A DNA stretch of 64,000 nt from Egbenema bharatensis. GTDB taxonomy: Bacteria > Cyanobacteriota > Cyanobacteriia > Elainellales > Elainellaceae. The DNA lies in assembly GCF_048077055.1 (NCBI RefSeq), contig NZ_CP182236.1, forward strand, positions 2,232,001-2,296,000. The letters run 5' to 3'. The number at the start of each line of letters is the position of its first letter. The first letter of the stretch is position 1. The notes beneath the pieces were generated by a model that had not been told where the DNA came from, did no database searches, and saw nothing but the letters and a program-made list of their open reading frames with translations. The position numbers were made by a program, and so were the translations under genes. Of this stretch, positions 17,855 to 26,285 are shown in pieces.

Positions 17855-19437
17855 ATGATGTCCCAAGTTCATCTGTCCCCTCTTGTCAACGTCCAAACTC
17901 GATCGCAATGGCTCCAACGATTTGTCGTGACCGCAGAGCAAATGGGCCGCATTGAGGAACAGGTTTTTGAGGCGGGAATGCCCGTGGCTGCGTTGATGGA
18001 GAAGGTGGCAGGGTTATTGACCCAACGAATTCAAGCTCTATATCCTCGATCGCAAGCTCCTCGTGTGGGAATTCTGGTTGGCCCAGGACATAACGGCGGA
18101 GATGCGTTGGTGGTGGCGCGAGAACTTCATTTCCAGGGTTATGCGGTCAAGATTCATCAGCCATTGCATAAAGCCAAAACTTTGACGGAGAGCCATGCCC
18201 AGTATGCCGCCAGCCTCTCCATTCCGTTTGTCGATAAAATTGATGCGCTGGAAGACTGCAATCTGTTGATTGACGGACTATTTGGCTTTGGCTTGACTCG
18301 ACCCCTGGAAGGAGAAATGGCGGCAATGGTCGATCGCCTCAATCAGGGGTCAATACCAGTCATCAGCATTGATTTACCCTCTGGGATCCATACCGATACA
18401 GGAGCCGTATTAGGAACTGCAATCTGTGCCACCCATACCCTGTGTCTGGGTCTGTGGAAGAAAGCATTTCTCCAGGAGCAGGCCTTATCCTACCTGGGGC
18501 GCTCGGAATTAATTGACTTTGGCTTGCCCCTGGCAGATATCAATGCCGTTCTTGGAGAAATGCCTGCCCTCCAGCGGATTACGCCAGAATTTGCGCTCCA
18601 AACCTTGCCGCTATCCCGTTCTCCCAGCACTCACAAATACAAGCAAGGGCACTTACTGTTAATCTGTGGTTCCCGTGCCTACATGGGAGCAGCCCTGTTA
18701 GCTGGACTTTCTGCCCGATCGAGCGGTGTAGGAATGTTGTCGATCGCAGTTCCCGAATCCCTGCGGCTGTTGCTGATTGGTCAATTGCCGGATGCCTTAG
18801 TGATCGGTTGTCCAGAAGATGAAAAAGGAGCGATCGCCCAATTACCAGCGGACGTGGATCTGAGTAAATACACCGTAATTGCGGCTGGGTGTGGCTTAAC
18901 TCAGGGCGCAACGGCAGTAATCAAGCAAATTCTGGCCAGCGATCGTCCCCTACTATTGGATGCCGATGGACTGAATATTCTTGCTCAGTCAAACACCATT
19001 CCAACCCTACAAAAACGCCAGGCTCCTACGGTTCTCACACCCCACCAGGGTGAATTCAAGCGATTATTTCCTGACTTAGCGGAAATAGACGATCGAATCA
19101 CAATGGTTCAGAGGGCAGCCAAGCACAGTGGCGCGATCGTATTGCTGAAGGGAGCCAGAACCATCATTGCCAGCCCTGAAGGGAAGACCTGGCTGAACCC
19201 TGAAAGTACCCGGCCCTGGCGCGGGGCGGGAGTGGTGATGTTTTGACGGGGCTAACGGGGGGCTTGCTGGCTCAAGGGATGATGGAAGAACTGCACCCCG
19301 AAGCAATGGTTGTCAGCGCAGCATGGTGGCATTCCCAGGCGGCAATTCTGGCGGCAAAGGAACGATCGGAAATCGGCGTGGATGCTTCAACCTTGATTGA
19401 TTATTTGATTCCAGGATTACCAAAGCACACTCACTAA
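17855..19437 (+). CDS. nnrD: Bifunctional NAD(P)HX epimerase/dehydratase, one base missing
   Basis: Repairs hydrated NADH and NADPH. The N-terminal YjeF/NnrE domain epimerises R-NAD(P)HX (GPGHNGGDALVVAREL near residue 75), and the C-terminal NnrD kinase-fold domain removes water using ATP or ADP (LLLDADGLNIL, LTPHQGEF, IVLLKGARTII). The first frame reaches LNPEST and then runs out of frame; the continuation RGGSGDVLTGLTGGLLAQG, with the catalytic Asp, is read one base off. Adding one C in the cccgg run at 19209-19215 restores S-T-P-A-L-A-R-G-G-S-G-D. The whole protein would be about 527 residues, normal for the fusion. The break sits beside a GGCC and is probably a read error. Confidence 0.9.
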
Positions 19438-19625
19438 CAGAAAAAACAGAAAAAACAGAAAAATTTGGCAGGACAAAATCCCTACCCTCAAATCCCGACT
19501 TGGGGAACGGGGAGTTCTGCTTTATTATTTAGTCATAGGAAAAATTGCATCTCAGTTGATTCGTGTCACACTTGTAACCGATTTGACCTGGGATGGGCAC
19601 ACTCAGTAAGACGATCGGTGGGTGA

Positions 19626-20219
19626 GTGATGAATAAACTCAAGTTTTGGGCCAGTATCGTATTAGGAGTCGGATTGCTTTGCCCGGGACAATCTGCCTCT
19701 GCGCTGCCTGGACAAACCATTGAAGAAGTTGCTGCCTGGATTCAAGCCCATCCCACGCTGCAACCCGCCAGTGGTGAAACCCTTCTGGTACGAAAATCGG
19801 ATACTCCGGCCCGGCGCTTTGTGTTTGAAGCCCTGACCGTTTCCCCCGGTCGAGCCGAACCGGACAGAAGTGGCTTGATTCGGATGGAGCAAATGCTGTT
19901 TTTCGATCGCATTAACGGAGTCAGCCGATCGCGCCTGGAAAACTCCCTCCAGGTGATTTACGATGCCGATGTGTTTGAAGATTATCAGCGGGCCAGGGTC
20001 GTCTACCGCTACCCCACCCCTGAACATTTCAACGCGGCCCAAAATCGGCGTAGCCCTCTCCTCGAATCCCTCCAGGGGGAAGTCCGTCGAGGTGAACGGT
20101 TTGCCTACTGGTTGGAAATCGCTCAAATTGAAGCCGACACTGCCTACAGCGGTCAGATTACTGTGTTTTTAATCGAAGACATCGAGAAGTTGGTTTTAGA
20201 GTTGCAGAGTCGGGAATAG
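19626..20219 (+). CDS. Exported hypothetical protein
   Basis: A 197-residue protein with a signal peptide (MMNKLKFWASIVLGVGLLCP, cleavage near SASALPGQ). The mature region has repeated charged turns and aromatic residues (RRFVFEALTVSPGRAEPDRSGLIRM is split here as RRFVFEAL and RSGLIRM; YRYPTPEHFNAAQ; GERFAYWLEIAQIE). No known domain is visible, but the even composition and clear export signal argue for a real periplasmic protein of the sort widespread in cyanobacteria. It starts 188 bases after nnrD and is not tightly linked to either neighbour. Function unknown. Confidence 0.75.
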   Translation: MMNKLKFWASIVLGVGLLCPGQSASALPGQTIEEVAAWIQAHPTLQPASGETLLVRKSDTPARRFVFEALTVSPGRAEPDRSGLIRMEQMLFFDRINGVSRSRLENSLQVIYDADVFEDYQRARVVYRYPTPEHFNAAQNRRSPLLESLQGEVRRGERFAYWLEIAQIEADTAYSGQITVFLIEDIEKLVLELQSRE

Positions 20220-20429
20220 GCGAGGGCTGAACCAAAGCGAGTTCACGGAAGTTGGACAATTTGCATCAATGGGATGCTTTCTTGAAAAACTCAGTCAGTC
20301 AGCATTTGTTTTACAAACTCTTTATTGATCACCCATGCAAAAGTTTAGAGTCGATCGCCCATACTAAAATAGCCCCTTCAAGTTACGGATTGCTGAGCCA
20401 TTGGAGAAGTTAGATCTGCTTTTGCAATC

Positions 20430-20527
20430 GGTAATCGGTAATTGGTAATTGGTGATTGGTAATCGGTAATTGGTAATCGGTAATTGGTAATTGGTGATTG
20501 GTAATTGGTGATTGGTAATTGGTGATC
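20430..20527. repeat. Fourteen consecutive heptanucleotide repeats (STRR)
   Basis: Exactly 14 seven-base units of GGTAATC, GGTAATT or GGTGATT with no indel, in the 410-base spacer between the exported protein and the aminotransferase gene. The rest of that spacer shows no gene. The tract is open in several frames, which creates spurious repetitive peptides. Confidence 0.9.
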
Positions 20528-20632
20528 CAGTATCAGCGATCATCACCTTCTCGCAATTTTTTGCCTTATCCTCCCGATCGACTTCCTCCGCCCCCGCCCC
20601 CATCCCCACCTTAATTTGAGGGCCTTTTTCCT

Positions 20633-21826
20633 ATGACAAATTCAGATATGATCCATTCCAATCCTGTTCCGTTTGTAGATATGGCGGCACAGCATCAACC
20701 GATTCAAGCGGAATTAGAGCAAGCGATTCAAACCGTTGTCCAACGCGGTGACTATGTTCTGGGGCGAGAGGTGGCTGAGTTTGAGTCACTCTTTGCTAAA
20801 GCCTGCGGTGTATCTCAGGGAGTGGGAGTGGCCTGTGGCACCGATGCGATCGCCCTGGGGTTACAAGCCTGCGGGATTGGTCAAGGCGATCAGGTGATTT
20901 TGCCTGCCAATACGTTTGTCGCAACCTTGATTGGGGTTCTCCGCACTGGGGCAACTCCTGTATTAGTGGACTGCGATCCTCAAACCGCCTTAATTGATTT
21001 AGCGGCTGCCGAACGAGCGATTACCCCCTATACTCGCGCCATTGTTCCCGTCCACTTATACGGACAAATGGTTTCTCCGTCCCACTTACTGGAGTTAGCG
21101 GAAACCTATAACCTGCTGATTTTTGAAGATGCGGCTCAAGCGCACCTGGCGGAACGAGAGGGTTATAAAGCCGGATCGATCGGTACGGCTGCGGCCTTTA
21201 GCTTCTATCCCAGCAAGAACTTAGGCGCGTTTGGCGATGGCGGCATGGTTGTCACCAGCGAAGAAATTGTGGCTCAAACCGTTCGATCGCTCCGCAACTA
21301 TGGCGCAACCCGCAAATATTTCCATACCGATTACGGCACCAATAGCCGCTTAGACACCTTACAGGCTGCCATCTTAAAGACAAAATTACCCCATTTAGCA
21401 GGTTGGAACGCCGATCGCAATCGTGCTGCCCAACTCTACGATCGTTGGTTGGAACCCCTGGCGGAATACGGCATTTTCCCGATCGAAAATCATTGTGGGT
21501 CAGGGCACGTTTATCATCTTTATGTGATTCGCGTGAGCGACTTTTGTGGGTGCGATCGGCTGCGCTTACAGTCCGGTTTAGCAGATATGGGAATTCATAC
21601 CGGCATTCACTACCCCATTCCCTGCCACTTACAACCCGCGTTTCAGCATCTCGGCTATCAGCCAGGCGACTTTCCCTATGCTGAAGCCCTGTGCGAAGAA
21701 ATCCTGTCTCTACCCATGTATCCCGGCATTACCGAAGAACAGATCACGCGAGTCGTTTTTGCCATTCAAACCATAGTGAAATCCTCCATTGGACAAGCTT
21801 ATCCCCCCGCGATCGATGCAGCGTAA
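20633..21826 (+). CDS. DegT/DnrJ/EryC1/StrS-family aminotransferase
   Basis: A pyridoxal-phosphate enzyme that transfers an amino group to a keto-sugar nucleotide, usually for lipopolysaccharide, exopolysaccharide or glycan decoration. It has 397 residues, the typical size. Landmarks are VPFVDMAAQHQPI near the start, GVACGTDAIALGLQA for phosphate binding, FEDAAQAHLAE with the cofactor-binding Asp, the internal-aldimine lysine in FYPSKNLGAFGDGG, and GIHTGIHYPIPCHLQPAF near the end. It lies 290 bases ahead of the cyanoexosortase gene on the same strand. Since exosortases act with exopolysaccharide production in many bacteria, a common envelope role is possible. The sugar substrate cannot be named. 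Confidence 0.93.
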   Translation: MTNSDMIHSNPVPFVDMAAQHQPIQAELEQAIQTVVQRGDYVLGREVAEFESLFAKACGVSQGVGVACGTDAIALGLQACGIGQGDQVILPANTFVATLIGVLRTGATPVLVDCDPQTALIDLAAAERAITPYTRAIVPVHLYGQMVSPSHLLELAETYNLLIFEDAAQAHLAEREGYKAGSIGTAAAFSFYPSKNLGAFGDGGMVVTSEEIVAQTVRSLRNYGATRKYFHTDYGTNSRLDTLQAAILKTKLPHLAGWNADRNRAAQLYDRWLEPLAEYGIFPIENHCGSGHVYHLYVIRVSDFCGCDRLRLQSGLADMGIHTGIHYPIPCHLQPAFQHLGYQPGDFPYAEALCEEILSLPMYPGITEEQITRVVFAIQTIVKSSIGQAYPPAIDAA

Positions 21827-21863
21827 GCAACACCTGTGAGGTGAGACTCTTGTTGCCCCAACC

Positions 21864-21897
21864 TCTTGTGGGGTGGGCATCTTGCCCGCCCAGCCAG
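21864..21897. repeat. Dispersed GTGGGCA/TGCCCGCC hairpin repeat, short form
   Basis: cttgtggggtgggcatcttg followed by cccgcccagccag. The core gggcatcttgccc folds as a small hairpin. It lies in the 287-base gap before the exosortase gene, which otherwise shows no gene. Confidence 0.75.
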
Positions 21898-22113
21898 CAA
21901 GGCAGAATGATTAACCCAGCCTGCTTTGCGACCGATCGGCTTCCCCTGGGAATTCTGTAGATAGGGCTTTGACAAAGATGAAGTGTGGGTCAATCCTGCT
22001 GCGGTTCGCCTTAAACGAGGGACATTTTCCCGTCCGCTCTCAGTCAGGGTTGAATGCTGCACTTTTCCTGGATGAATCGGGTCATCGTCCTGCTGTCCTC
22101 TATTCTTTGATCT

Positions 22114-23013
22114 ATGCACATCCTTCCCAAACGGTTCTTCCTATCCGATCGCCATCTGCCTTATTGGATCATCCTGGGATTATTGATGCTCCTCTATACG
22201 CCATTGTTGCTGCACTGGAGCGAGGGTTGGCTGAACAAAAGCATTAGCATTGAACATGAATATTTTAGTCATGGGCTGATTGGCTTACCCTTCGCAGTTT
22301 ACCTGAGCTGGCTGAACCGTGAACGCTGGCAGCAGTTATCCCACCAAGTTTCCCCGATAGAGTCGATCGCCGGACTCCTGCTGGTGCTGGTGGGACTGTT
22401 GCTGTACCGGGGCAACCTGCCCGACTTAATTAATTTATCCCTGCCTGTGATCCTGACTGGACTCTGCCTCTGGTTCAAAGGATTACCCGGACTCCGCCTC
22501 GAGGCTTTCCCCCTGCTGCTGGTTTTCCTGGCTGCACCCAACTCAATTCCCTACCTGCTGGCTCCCTACACCCTGCCCCTTCAGCAATTCATCGCGGGCA
22601 TGGCTGGATTTATCTTGCTGCAATTGGGGATGGAAGTGCGAGTTGAACAGATCTATTTGTTTGTCAACGATCGCATTGTAGAAGTTGCGCCCTACTGTGC
22701 TGGGTTGAAAATGCTGTTCACCAGCTTTTATGTTGGTCTGATGCTGCTCTACTGGACGGGCGTTTGGCAAAATCGATCGAAAACCAATATTTTCCTTGCC
22801 GGAATTCTCATCATCAGCATCACTGCCAACATTCTTCGCAACACGCTCCTCACCTTCTTCCACGGCACGGAAATGGATCAAGCCTTCCACTGGCTCCACG
22901 ATGGCTGGGGCGGCGATCTCTATTCTGCGGGAATGCTGGGGCTTTTAATAGTGCTGATTCAGGCGATCGATCGCTGGCAGTCTCCCATAGAGGCAGAACC
23001 CGAACCCGATTAA
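22114..23013 (+). CDS. Cyanoexosortase, probably type B
   Basis: An integral-membrane transpeptidase that recognises PEP-CTERM-like tails on exported proteins and cuts or transfers them at the cell surface. The 299-residue product has about eight helices, and the exosortase catalytic triad is visible: Cys195 in EVAPYCAGLKML, Arg242 in ITANILRNTLL and His262 in WLHDGWGGDLYSAG. The length and the EYFSHGLIGLPFAVYLSW segment near residue 49 point to the cyanobacterial exosortase B subtype. Its usual small associated protein does not follow directly; psb27 comes next after a heptanucleotide tract. No PEP-CTERM target was seen in the window. Subtype assignment is from memory of the family. Confidence 0.85.
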   Translation: MHILPKRFFLSDRHLPYWIILGLLMLLYTPLLLHWSEGWLNKSISIEHEYFSHGLIGLPFAVYLSWLNRERWQQLSHQVSPIESIAGLLLVLVGLLLYRGNLPDLINLSLPVILTGLCLWFKGLPGLRLEAFPLLLVFLAAPNSIPYLLAPYTLPLQQFIAGMAGFILLQLGMEVRVEQIYLFVNDRIVEVAPYCAGLKMLFTSFYVGLMLLYWTGVWQNRSKTNIFLAGILIISITANILRNTLLTFFHGTEMDQAFHWLHDGWGGDLYSAGMLGLLIVLIQAIDRWQSPIEAEPEPD

Positions 23014-23017
23014 CACC

Positions 23018-23113
23018 CCTGACTCCCGACTCCCCATTCCTCACTCCCCATTCCCCACTCCTCACTCCCCACTCCCCACTCCTCACTCCCCACTCCCCAC
23101 TCCCCACTCCCCA
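23018..23113. repeat. Thirteen-unit C-rich heptanucleotide tract (STRR)
   Basis: Thirteen full 7-base units (CCCCACT, CCTCACT, CCCCATT) plus a partial unit, starting five bases after the exosortase stop codon and running toward psb27. Confidence 0.88.
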
Positions 23114-23234
23114 AAATCTTCCTACCCTGCCTGTCCCCCGAACACGATACAATTTGCAATAAATCCTTGATCCCCGACAGCAAATCATGCTGGGATCAAT
23201 GGAAACTCTGGTCACGCTCCCTTGCTGAGGTTAT

Positions 23235-23636
23235 ATGAAAAAGATTTTGTCACGGGTATTTGCCCTGGTGCTAGTGGTAGTGGTGGGTTTGACAGGATGC
23301 TCTGCCACAACTGAAGCTGGTTTAACTGGAAATTACCGTCAAGACACTTTGACCCTGATCGAAACCCTTAGAGGCGCGATCGAACTTCCAGATGACTCGC
23401 CTGATAAGGCCTTTGCCCAGTCAGAAGCCAAACAGCAAATCAACGACTTCATCTCGCGGTATCGCCGTGATGGCTCGCTCCTGAAGCTCAGTTCGTTCAC
23501 TACCATGCGAACGGCACTGAATTCCCTGGCAGGACACTACACCTCCTATCCCAACCGCCCTGTTCCTGAAAAGCTTAAAGTGCGGTTAGAGCAAGAGTTT
23601 CGACGAGTTGAATCGGCTTTGCAGAGAGAAGTATAG
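23235..23636 (+). CDS. psb27: Photosystem II assembly lipoprotein Psb27
   Basis: A lumenal lipoprotein that binds the CP43 side of unassembled or repairing photosystem II and keeps the manganese cluster from assembling too early. Residues 1-21 are a lipoprotein signal with lipobox VGLTGC (Cys22). The mature part is the four-helix Psb27 fold: GNYRQDTLTLIETLRGAIELP, DFISRYRRDGSLLKLSSFTTM and PEKLKVRLEQEFRRVESAL. The length of 133 residues is typical. It lies 120 bases after the STRR that trails the exosortase gene and is probably transcribed on its own. Confidence 0.95.
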   Translation: MKKILSRVFALVLVVVVGLTGCSATTEAGLTGNYRQDTLTLIETLRGAIELPDDSPDKAFAQSEAKQQINDFISRYRRDGSLLKLSSFTTMRTALNSLAGHYTSYPNRPVPEKLKVRLEQEFRRVESALQREV

Positions 23637-23869
23637 CCCTTTCGCAGTGAGTGGTTTGTCGATCGAGATTCAATGGGTCAGACGGTTGGAGTATCCCTAT
23701 CCAGGCTCTGATGCATTGGTTGAACGTTGGCAAGCCACTGGTTTTTAGAAAGTGCAGGTTTTTAGAAAGTGCGAGAAAAAAATTTTGGCTTTAGGGTAAA
23801 GCTATGCTATTCTAGGTAAGGCTTGATTCGATTGAGTGGATAGCTCAGTTGAACGGTCGTATCAGTGAT

Positions 23870-23940
23870 GCGGGCATAGTTTAGTGGTAAAACCTTAGCC
23901 TTCCAAGCTAATGATCGCGGTTCGATTCCGCGTGCCCGCT
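23870..23940 (+). tRNA. tRNA-Gly (anticodon TCC)
   Basis: A 71-base cloverleaf. The acceptor stem GCGGGCA pairs with TGCCCGC, followed by discriminator T. The D arm contains AGTTTAGTGGTAAAAC, the anticodon stem TTAGC/GCTAA encloses CTTCCAA with anticodon TCC, and the T arm carries GGTTCGATTCC. CCA is not encoded. It lies between psb27 and a DUF433 remnant. Confidence 0.97.
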
Positions 23941-23979
23941 TAAAAAATCTTTAAGAGCAAGCACCCAATGGTGAAGTAG

Positions 23980-24334
23980 GATGGCGGTATCTATAATACC
24001 CCGGCGTATCCAGTGACAGATGCCGCTCGGTATCTGCGTATCCCGATTGGTACTTTGCGTTCCTGGCTTAACTCGATCGGGTCAGCTTGCCATGCGGGAA
24101 ACCTTGAAACGCTTGCTTACCCATGTTGACTGGAACGCCGAAGGGATTGCGAGCCGCTTTTTTCCTGTGATTGAGTTAGTGCCTCAACCCGGAAGCGACA
24201 GGATCATTCTCCTTGACCCCTCCATCCAGTTTGGTAAACCTGTGAGTGCTGGGCAAAACCTCACCCGTCAGCAAATGGCAGACTTGTTTGTGAATGTTCT
24301 GGAAAAGTTGGAGAAGCGTACTCAAGGTAATTAG
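23980..24334 (+). pseudogene. Remnant of a DUF433/helix-turn-helix antitoxin-like gene
   Basis: Two pieces of one protein family lie in different frames. The first, from about 23980, reads GGIYNTPAYPVTDAARYLRI and IPIGTLRSWL, the helix-turn-helix start of DUF433-type proteins. The second, from about 24075, reads SGQLAMRETLKRLL, VDWNAEGIASRFFP, ILLDPSIQFGKPVSAG and QNLTRQQMADLF, which is the C-terminal part. The middle (some 100 residues) is missing and there is no good start codon, so an internal deletion and a frame change have destroyed the gene. Intact relatives are often paired with PIN-like toxins; none is adjacent. The remnant sits directly behind tRNA-Gly, a common landing place for accessory DNA. 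Confidence 0.65.
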
Positions 24335-24480
24335 CCCCCCTTCATTGCCAAAATCTATAAAAACGGTAGGGTAACAGTCTGGAGAAATCGGACTCAACGG
24401 CTGAAATTTCTCAAATGACAAGACTGAACCCTCCGAGTCTTAAGCCGGTTTCTGAGCAATTTTGAGTACAGCTTATTCAA

Positions 24481-25455
24481 CTATTTAAACAAACTGCGCT
24501 TTTTGGCTTTCTTCTTGGCCTTTTCCCGCTCGTACTCTAGCTCCTTCAGTTTCTTCATAATTCGCCCAAAGTACTCTTGCAGGTATTCCTCCAGGGTGGT
24601 GGTGTCGTTGGGATCCAGACCAAACACCGCATAGGTTTCATCCATAGACGCTGTGAGCGGCCGACCCGATGCCACTACTTCACTAAAGGCCAACCGATCG
24701 GCCAAATTCCAGCCCCACTGGAAGAAGCGGGCAATCTTTTCCACCGATCGCAGCAAGCCCGTCGGCATGCGGGTCATTTTTGCATCCTGCCCAGACAGAC
24801 GTTGACAGAGCCGAATAATTTCCTGAGCACTCCACGCCCGGGAGCCCACCACAGGAAACGATCGATTCACCGTTTCAGGAACCTTGAGTGCTTGAATGGC
24901 AAACTTCGCAATGTCCTGGGTATCCATGTAGGCGATCGGCGAACTTTCCCCCATGACCCAGACGGCCTGCTTCTCCAGAATCGGAATTGCGTACTGCCCG
25001 ATTAGCCCCTGCATAAAGCCGCACGGTCTGAGGATGGTGTAATTTAGCCCAGATTCCATCAGAAACAGCTCGGTACACCGCTTGATTTCCATCAGGGGAA
25101 CTTTGGGATATTGTTCTGCATCCAAAATTGAGATGAAGATATAGCGATCGACACCAGCCGCCTTTGCGGCCTGAATTAGAGACACCTTTCCTTCCCAATC
25201 CACCTGTTTAATACTCAGGGAATCGGTTGGACGGGTTGTTGCAGCATCGATCACTGCCGTGACTCCCTTGAGGGCAGGCGGTAATGTGTCAGGTTCGCAA
25301 AGATCGCCCAGCACCAACTCGGCTCCCCACTCCTTCAAAAAAGCTGCCTTACGCGAACTCCGCACCAGACATCGCACACGGTATCCCTCGTCCAGAGCGC
25401 GACGAGCAATCTGCCTTCCTAACGTCCCAGTGGCTCCAACTACGAGTATTGTCAT
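24481..25455 (-). CDS. ycf39: Ycf39-type photosystem II assembly factor (atypical SDR/NmrA family)
   Basis: A 324-residue NAD(P)-binding-fold protein. The N-terminus ILVVGATGTLGRQIARRAL carries the TGxxGxxG dinucleotide motif. Family landmarks are CLVRSSRKAAFLKEWGAELV, VIDAATTRPTDSLSIKQVDW, YIFISILDAEQYPKVPLM, NYTILRPCGFMQGLI and PIAYMDTQDIAKFA. The C-terminus is strongly basic (EKAKKKAKKRSLFK). In Synechocystis, Ycf39 pairs with high-light-inducible proteins and helps deliver chlorophyll to new D1 during PSII reaction-centre assembly. It is transcribed away from the SmtB-type repressor gene, 190 bases apart. The family call is firm and the exact role is by analogy. Confidence 0.9.
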   Translation of the reverse strand: MTILVVGATGTLGRQIARRALDEGYRVRCLVRSSRKAAFLKEWGAELVLGDLCEPDTLPPALKGVTAVIDAATTRPTDSLSIKQVDWEGKVSLIQAAKAAGVDRYIFISILDAEQYPKVPLMEIKRCTELFLMESGLNYTILRPCGFMQGLIGQYAIPILEKQAVWVMGESSPIAYMDTQDIAKFAIQALKVPETVNRSFPVVGSRAWSAQEIIRLCQRLSGQDAKMTRMPTGLLRSVEKIARFFQWGWNLADRLAFSEVVASGRPLTASMDETYAVFGLDPNDTTTLEEYLQEYFGRIMKKLKELEYEREKAKKKAKKRSLFK

Positions 25456-25583
25456 GAGGGATTCCGTAACAATTTATTAACTTTATTAAGATATACCAGA
25501 AATGGGGCTGTTCTTCGACCCTTCCAGGAATAGTTACATAAAAAATTGTTACTCTGGGAATGGCTGCGCTCCGATTTTCGCAA

Positions 25584-25593
25584 CGAATATTCG
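25584..25593. promoter_or_regulatory. Short perfect palindrome in the ycf39/smtB divergent spacer
   Basis: CGAATATTCG lies 53 bases ahead of the ArsR/SmtB-type gene in a divergent promoter region. It could be an operator half-site, but it does not match the known 12-2-12 SmtB operator closely. Confidence 0.2.
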
Positions 25594-25645
25594 ATCGCTG
25601 GACGCTTCCCATTACCCTTTTTGTTGTCGCTATGTTTGATTTCCT

Positions 25646-26044
25646 ATGACTTCTGCCCCTTTACCCAACCATAAACGCAGCGAACAATCGCCTAATTGCG
25701 AAGTACAGCATCCGGTTGACATTAACAGTGTGAGGCAGCTTCACGGGGAAATTCTGAGCGTTAACAAAGCACAACGGATGGCGGAGTTCTTTAGCCTCTT
25801 AGGAGATGCAAACCGCCTGCGGATCTTGTCTGCGCTGGCCAAACAAGAATTGTGTGTATGCGATCTGGCTGCTGTCGTCAGAATGAGCGAATCTGCCGTG
25901 TCTCACCAGCTTCGGGCTTTGCGGGCATTACGGCTCGTGAGCTATCGCAAGCAGGGGCGAAATGTGTTCTACTACCTAAAAGACAGCCACGTTCTCAACT
26001 TGTATCGAGAAGTGGCTGAACATTTAGATGAACCGGAAGATTAG
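25646..26044 (+). CDS. smtB: ArsR/SmtB-family metal-sensing repressor
   Basis: A 132-residue winged-helix repressor that releases DNA when metal binds. The recognition region ELCVCDLAAVVRMSESAVSH and QLRALRALRLVSYRKQGR is nearly that of SmtB/ZiaR. The alpha-5 zinc site is complete with the exact SmtB spacing: Asp113, His115, His126 and Glu129 correspond to Asp104, His106, His117 and Glu120. Cys70, with Cys72 next to it, matches Cys61 of SmtB, and Cys18 may take the place of Cys14, so the alpha-3N site is also possible. No metallothionein or metal ATPase gene is adjacent; petM follows convergently. The likely metal is zinc, by inference. Confidence 0.88.
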   Translation: MTSAPLPNHKRSEQSPNCEVQHPVDINSVRQLHGEILSVNKAQRMAEFFSLLGDANRLRILSALAKQELCVCDLAAVVRMSESAVSHQLRALRALRLVSYRKQGRNVFYYLKDSHVLNLYREVAEHLDEPED

Positions 26045-26066
26045 ATCAGCCAGCAAGGGCTTTAGT

Positions 26067-26171
26067 TTACTCTTCGCCGCCTTGAACTTTTAACATCACA
26101 AATCCCACTCCCAATCCAATCAGGACGAGCACAAAGGATAAAACGGCTGTACTAAAAATTTCTCCACCCAT
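26067..26171 (-). CDS. petM: Cytochrome b6f complex subunit PetM
   Basis: The 34-residue subunit VII of the cytochrome b6f complex, a single thylakoid-membrane helix. The product starts MGGEIFSTAVLSFVLVLIGL and ends GFVMLKVQGGEE; the KVQGGE end is the mark of PetM. The start is ATG at 26171 and the stop TAA at 26067. It is convergent with the SmtB-type gene (22 bases between stops) and divergent from pdxA. It is too short for ordinary gene callers. Confidence 0.93.
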   Translation of the reverse strand: MGGEIFSTAVLSFVLVLIGLGVGFVMLKVQGGEE

Positions 26172-26285
26172 TACGCGATCCTCTACAAACGTTAATCAGT
26201 ACAAGACAAACCAATACAAGCAAACCAAATAAACTCAACGAGTCTGTATAAATCTTAAAGCAGTTTGGTCTTCTCCTCATCGCAA

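Noticed and set aside
20364..20609. Open frame encoding PITNYQLPITNY-type repeats
   Set aside because: It is the translation of the heptanucleotide tract; no start context and the peptide is a well-known artefact of such repeats.
22114..23013. Naming the exosortase gene crtB
   Set aside because: That symbol clashes with phytoene synthase and the subtype is not certain, so the symbol is left empty.
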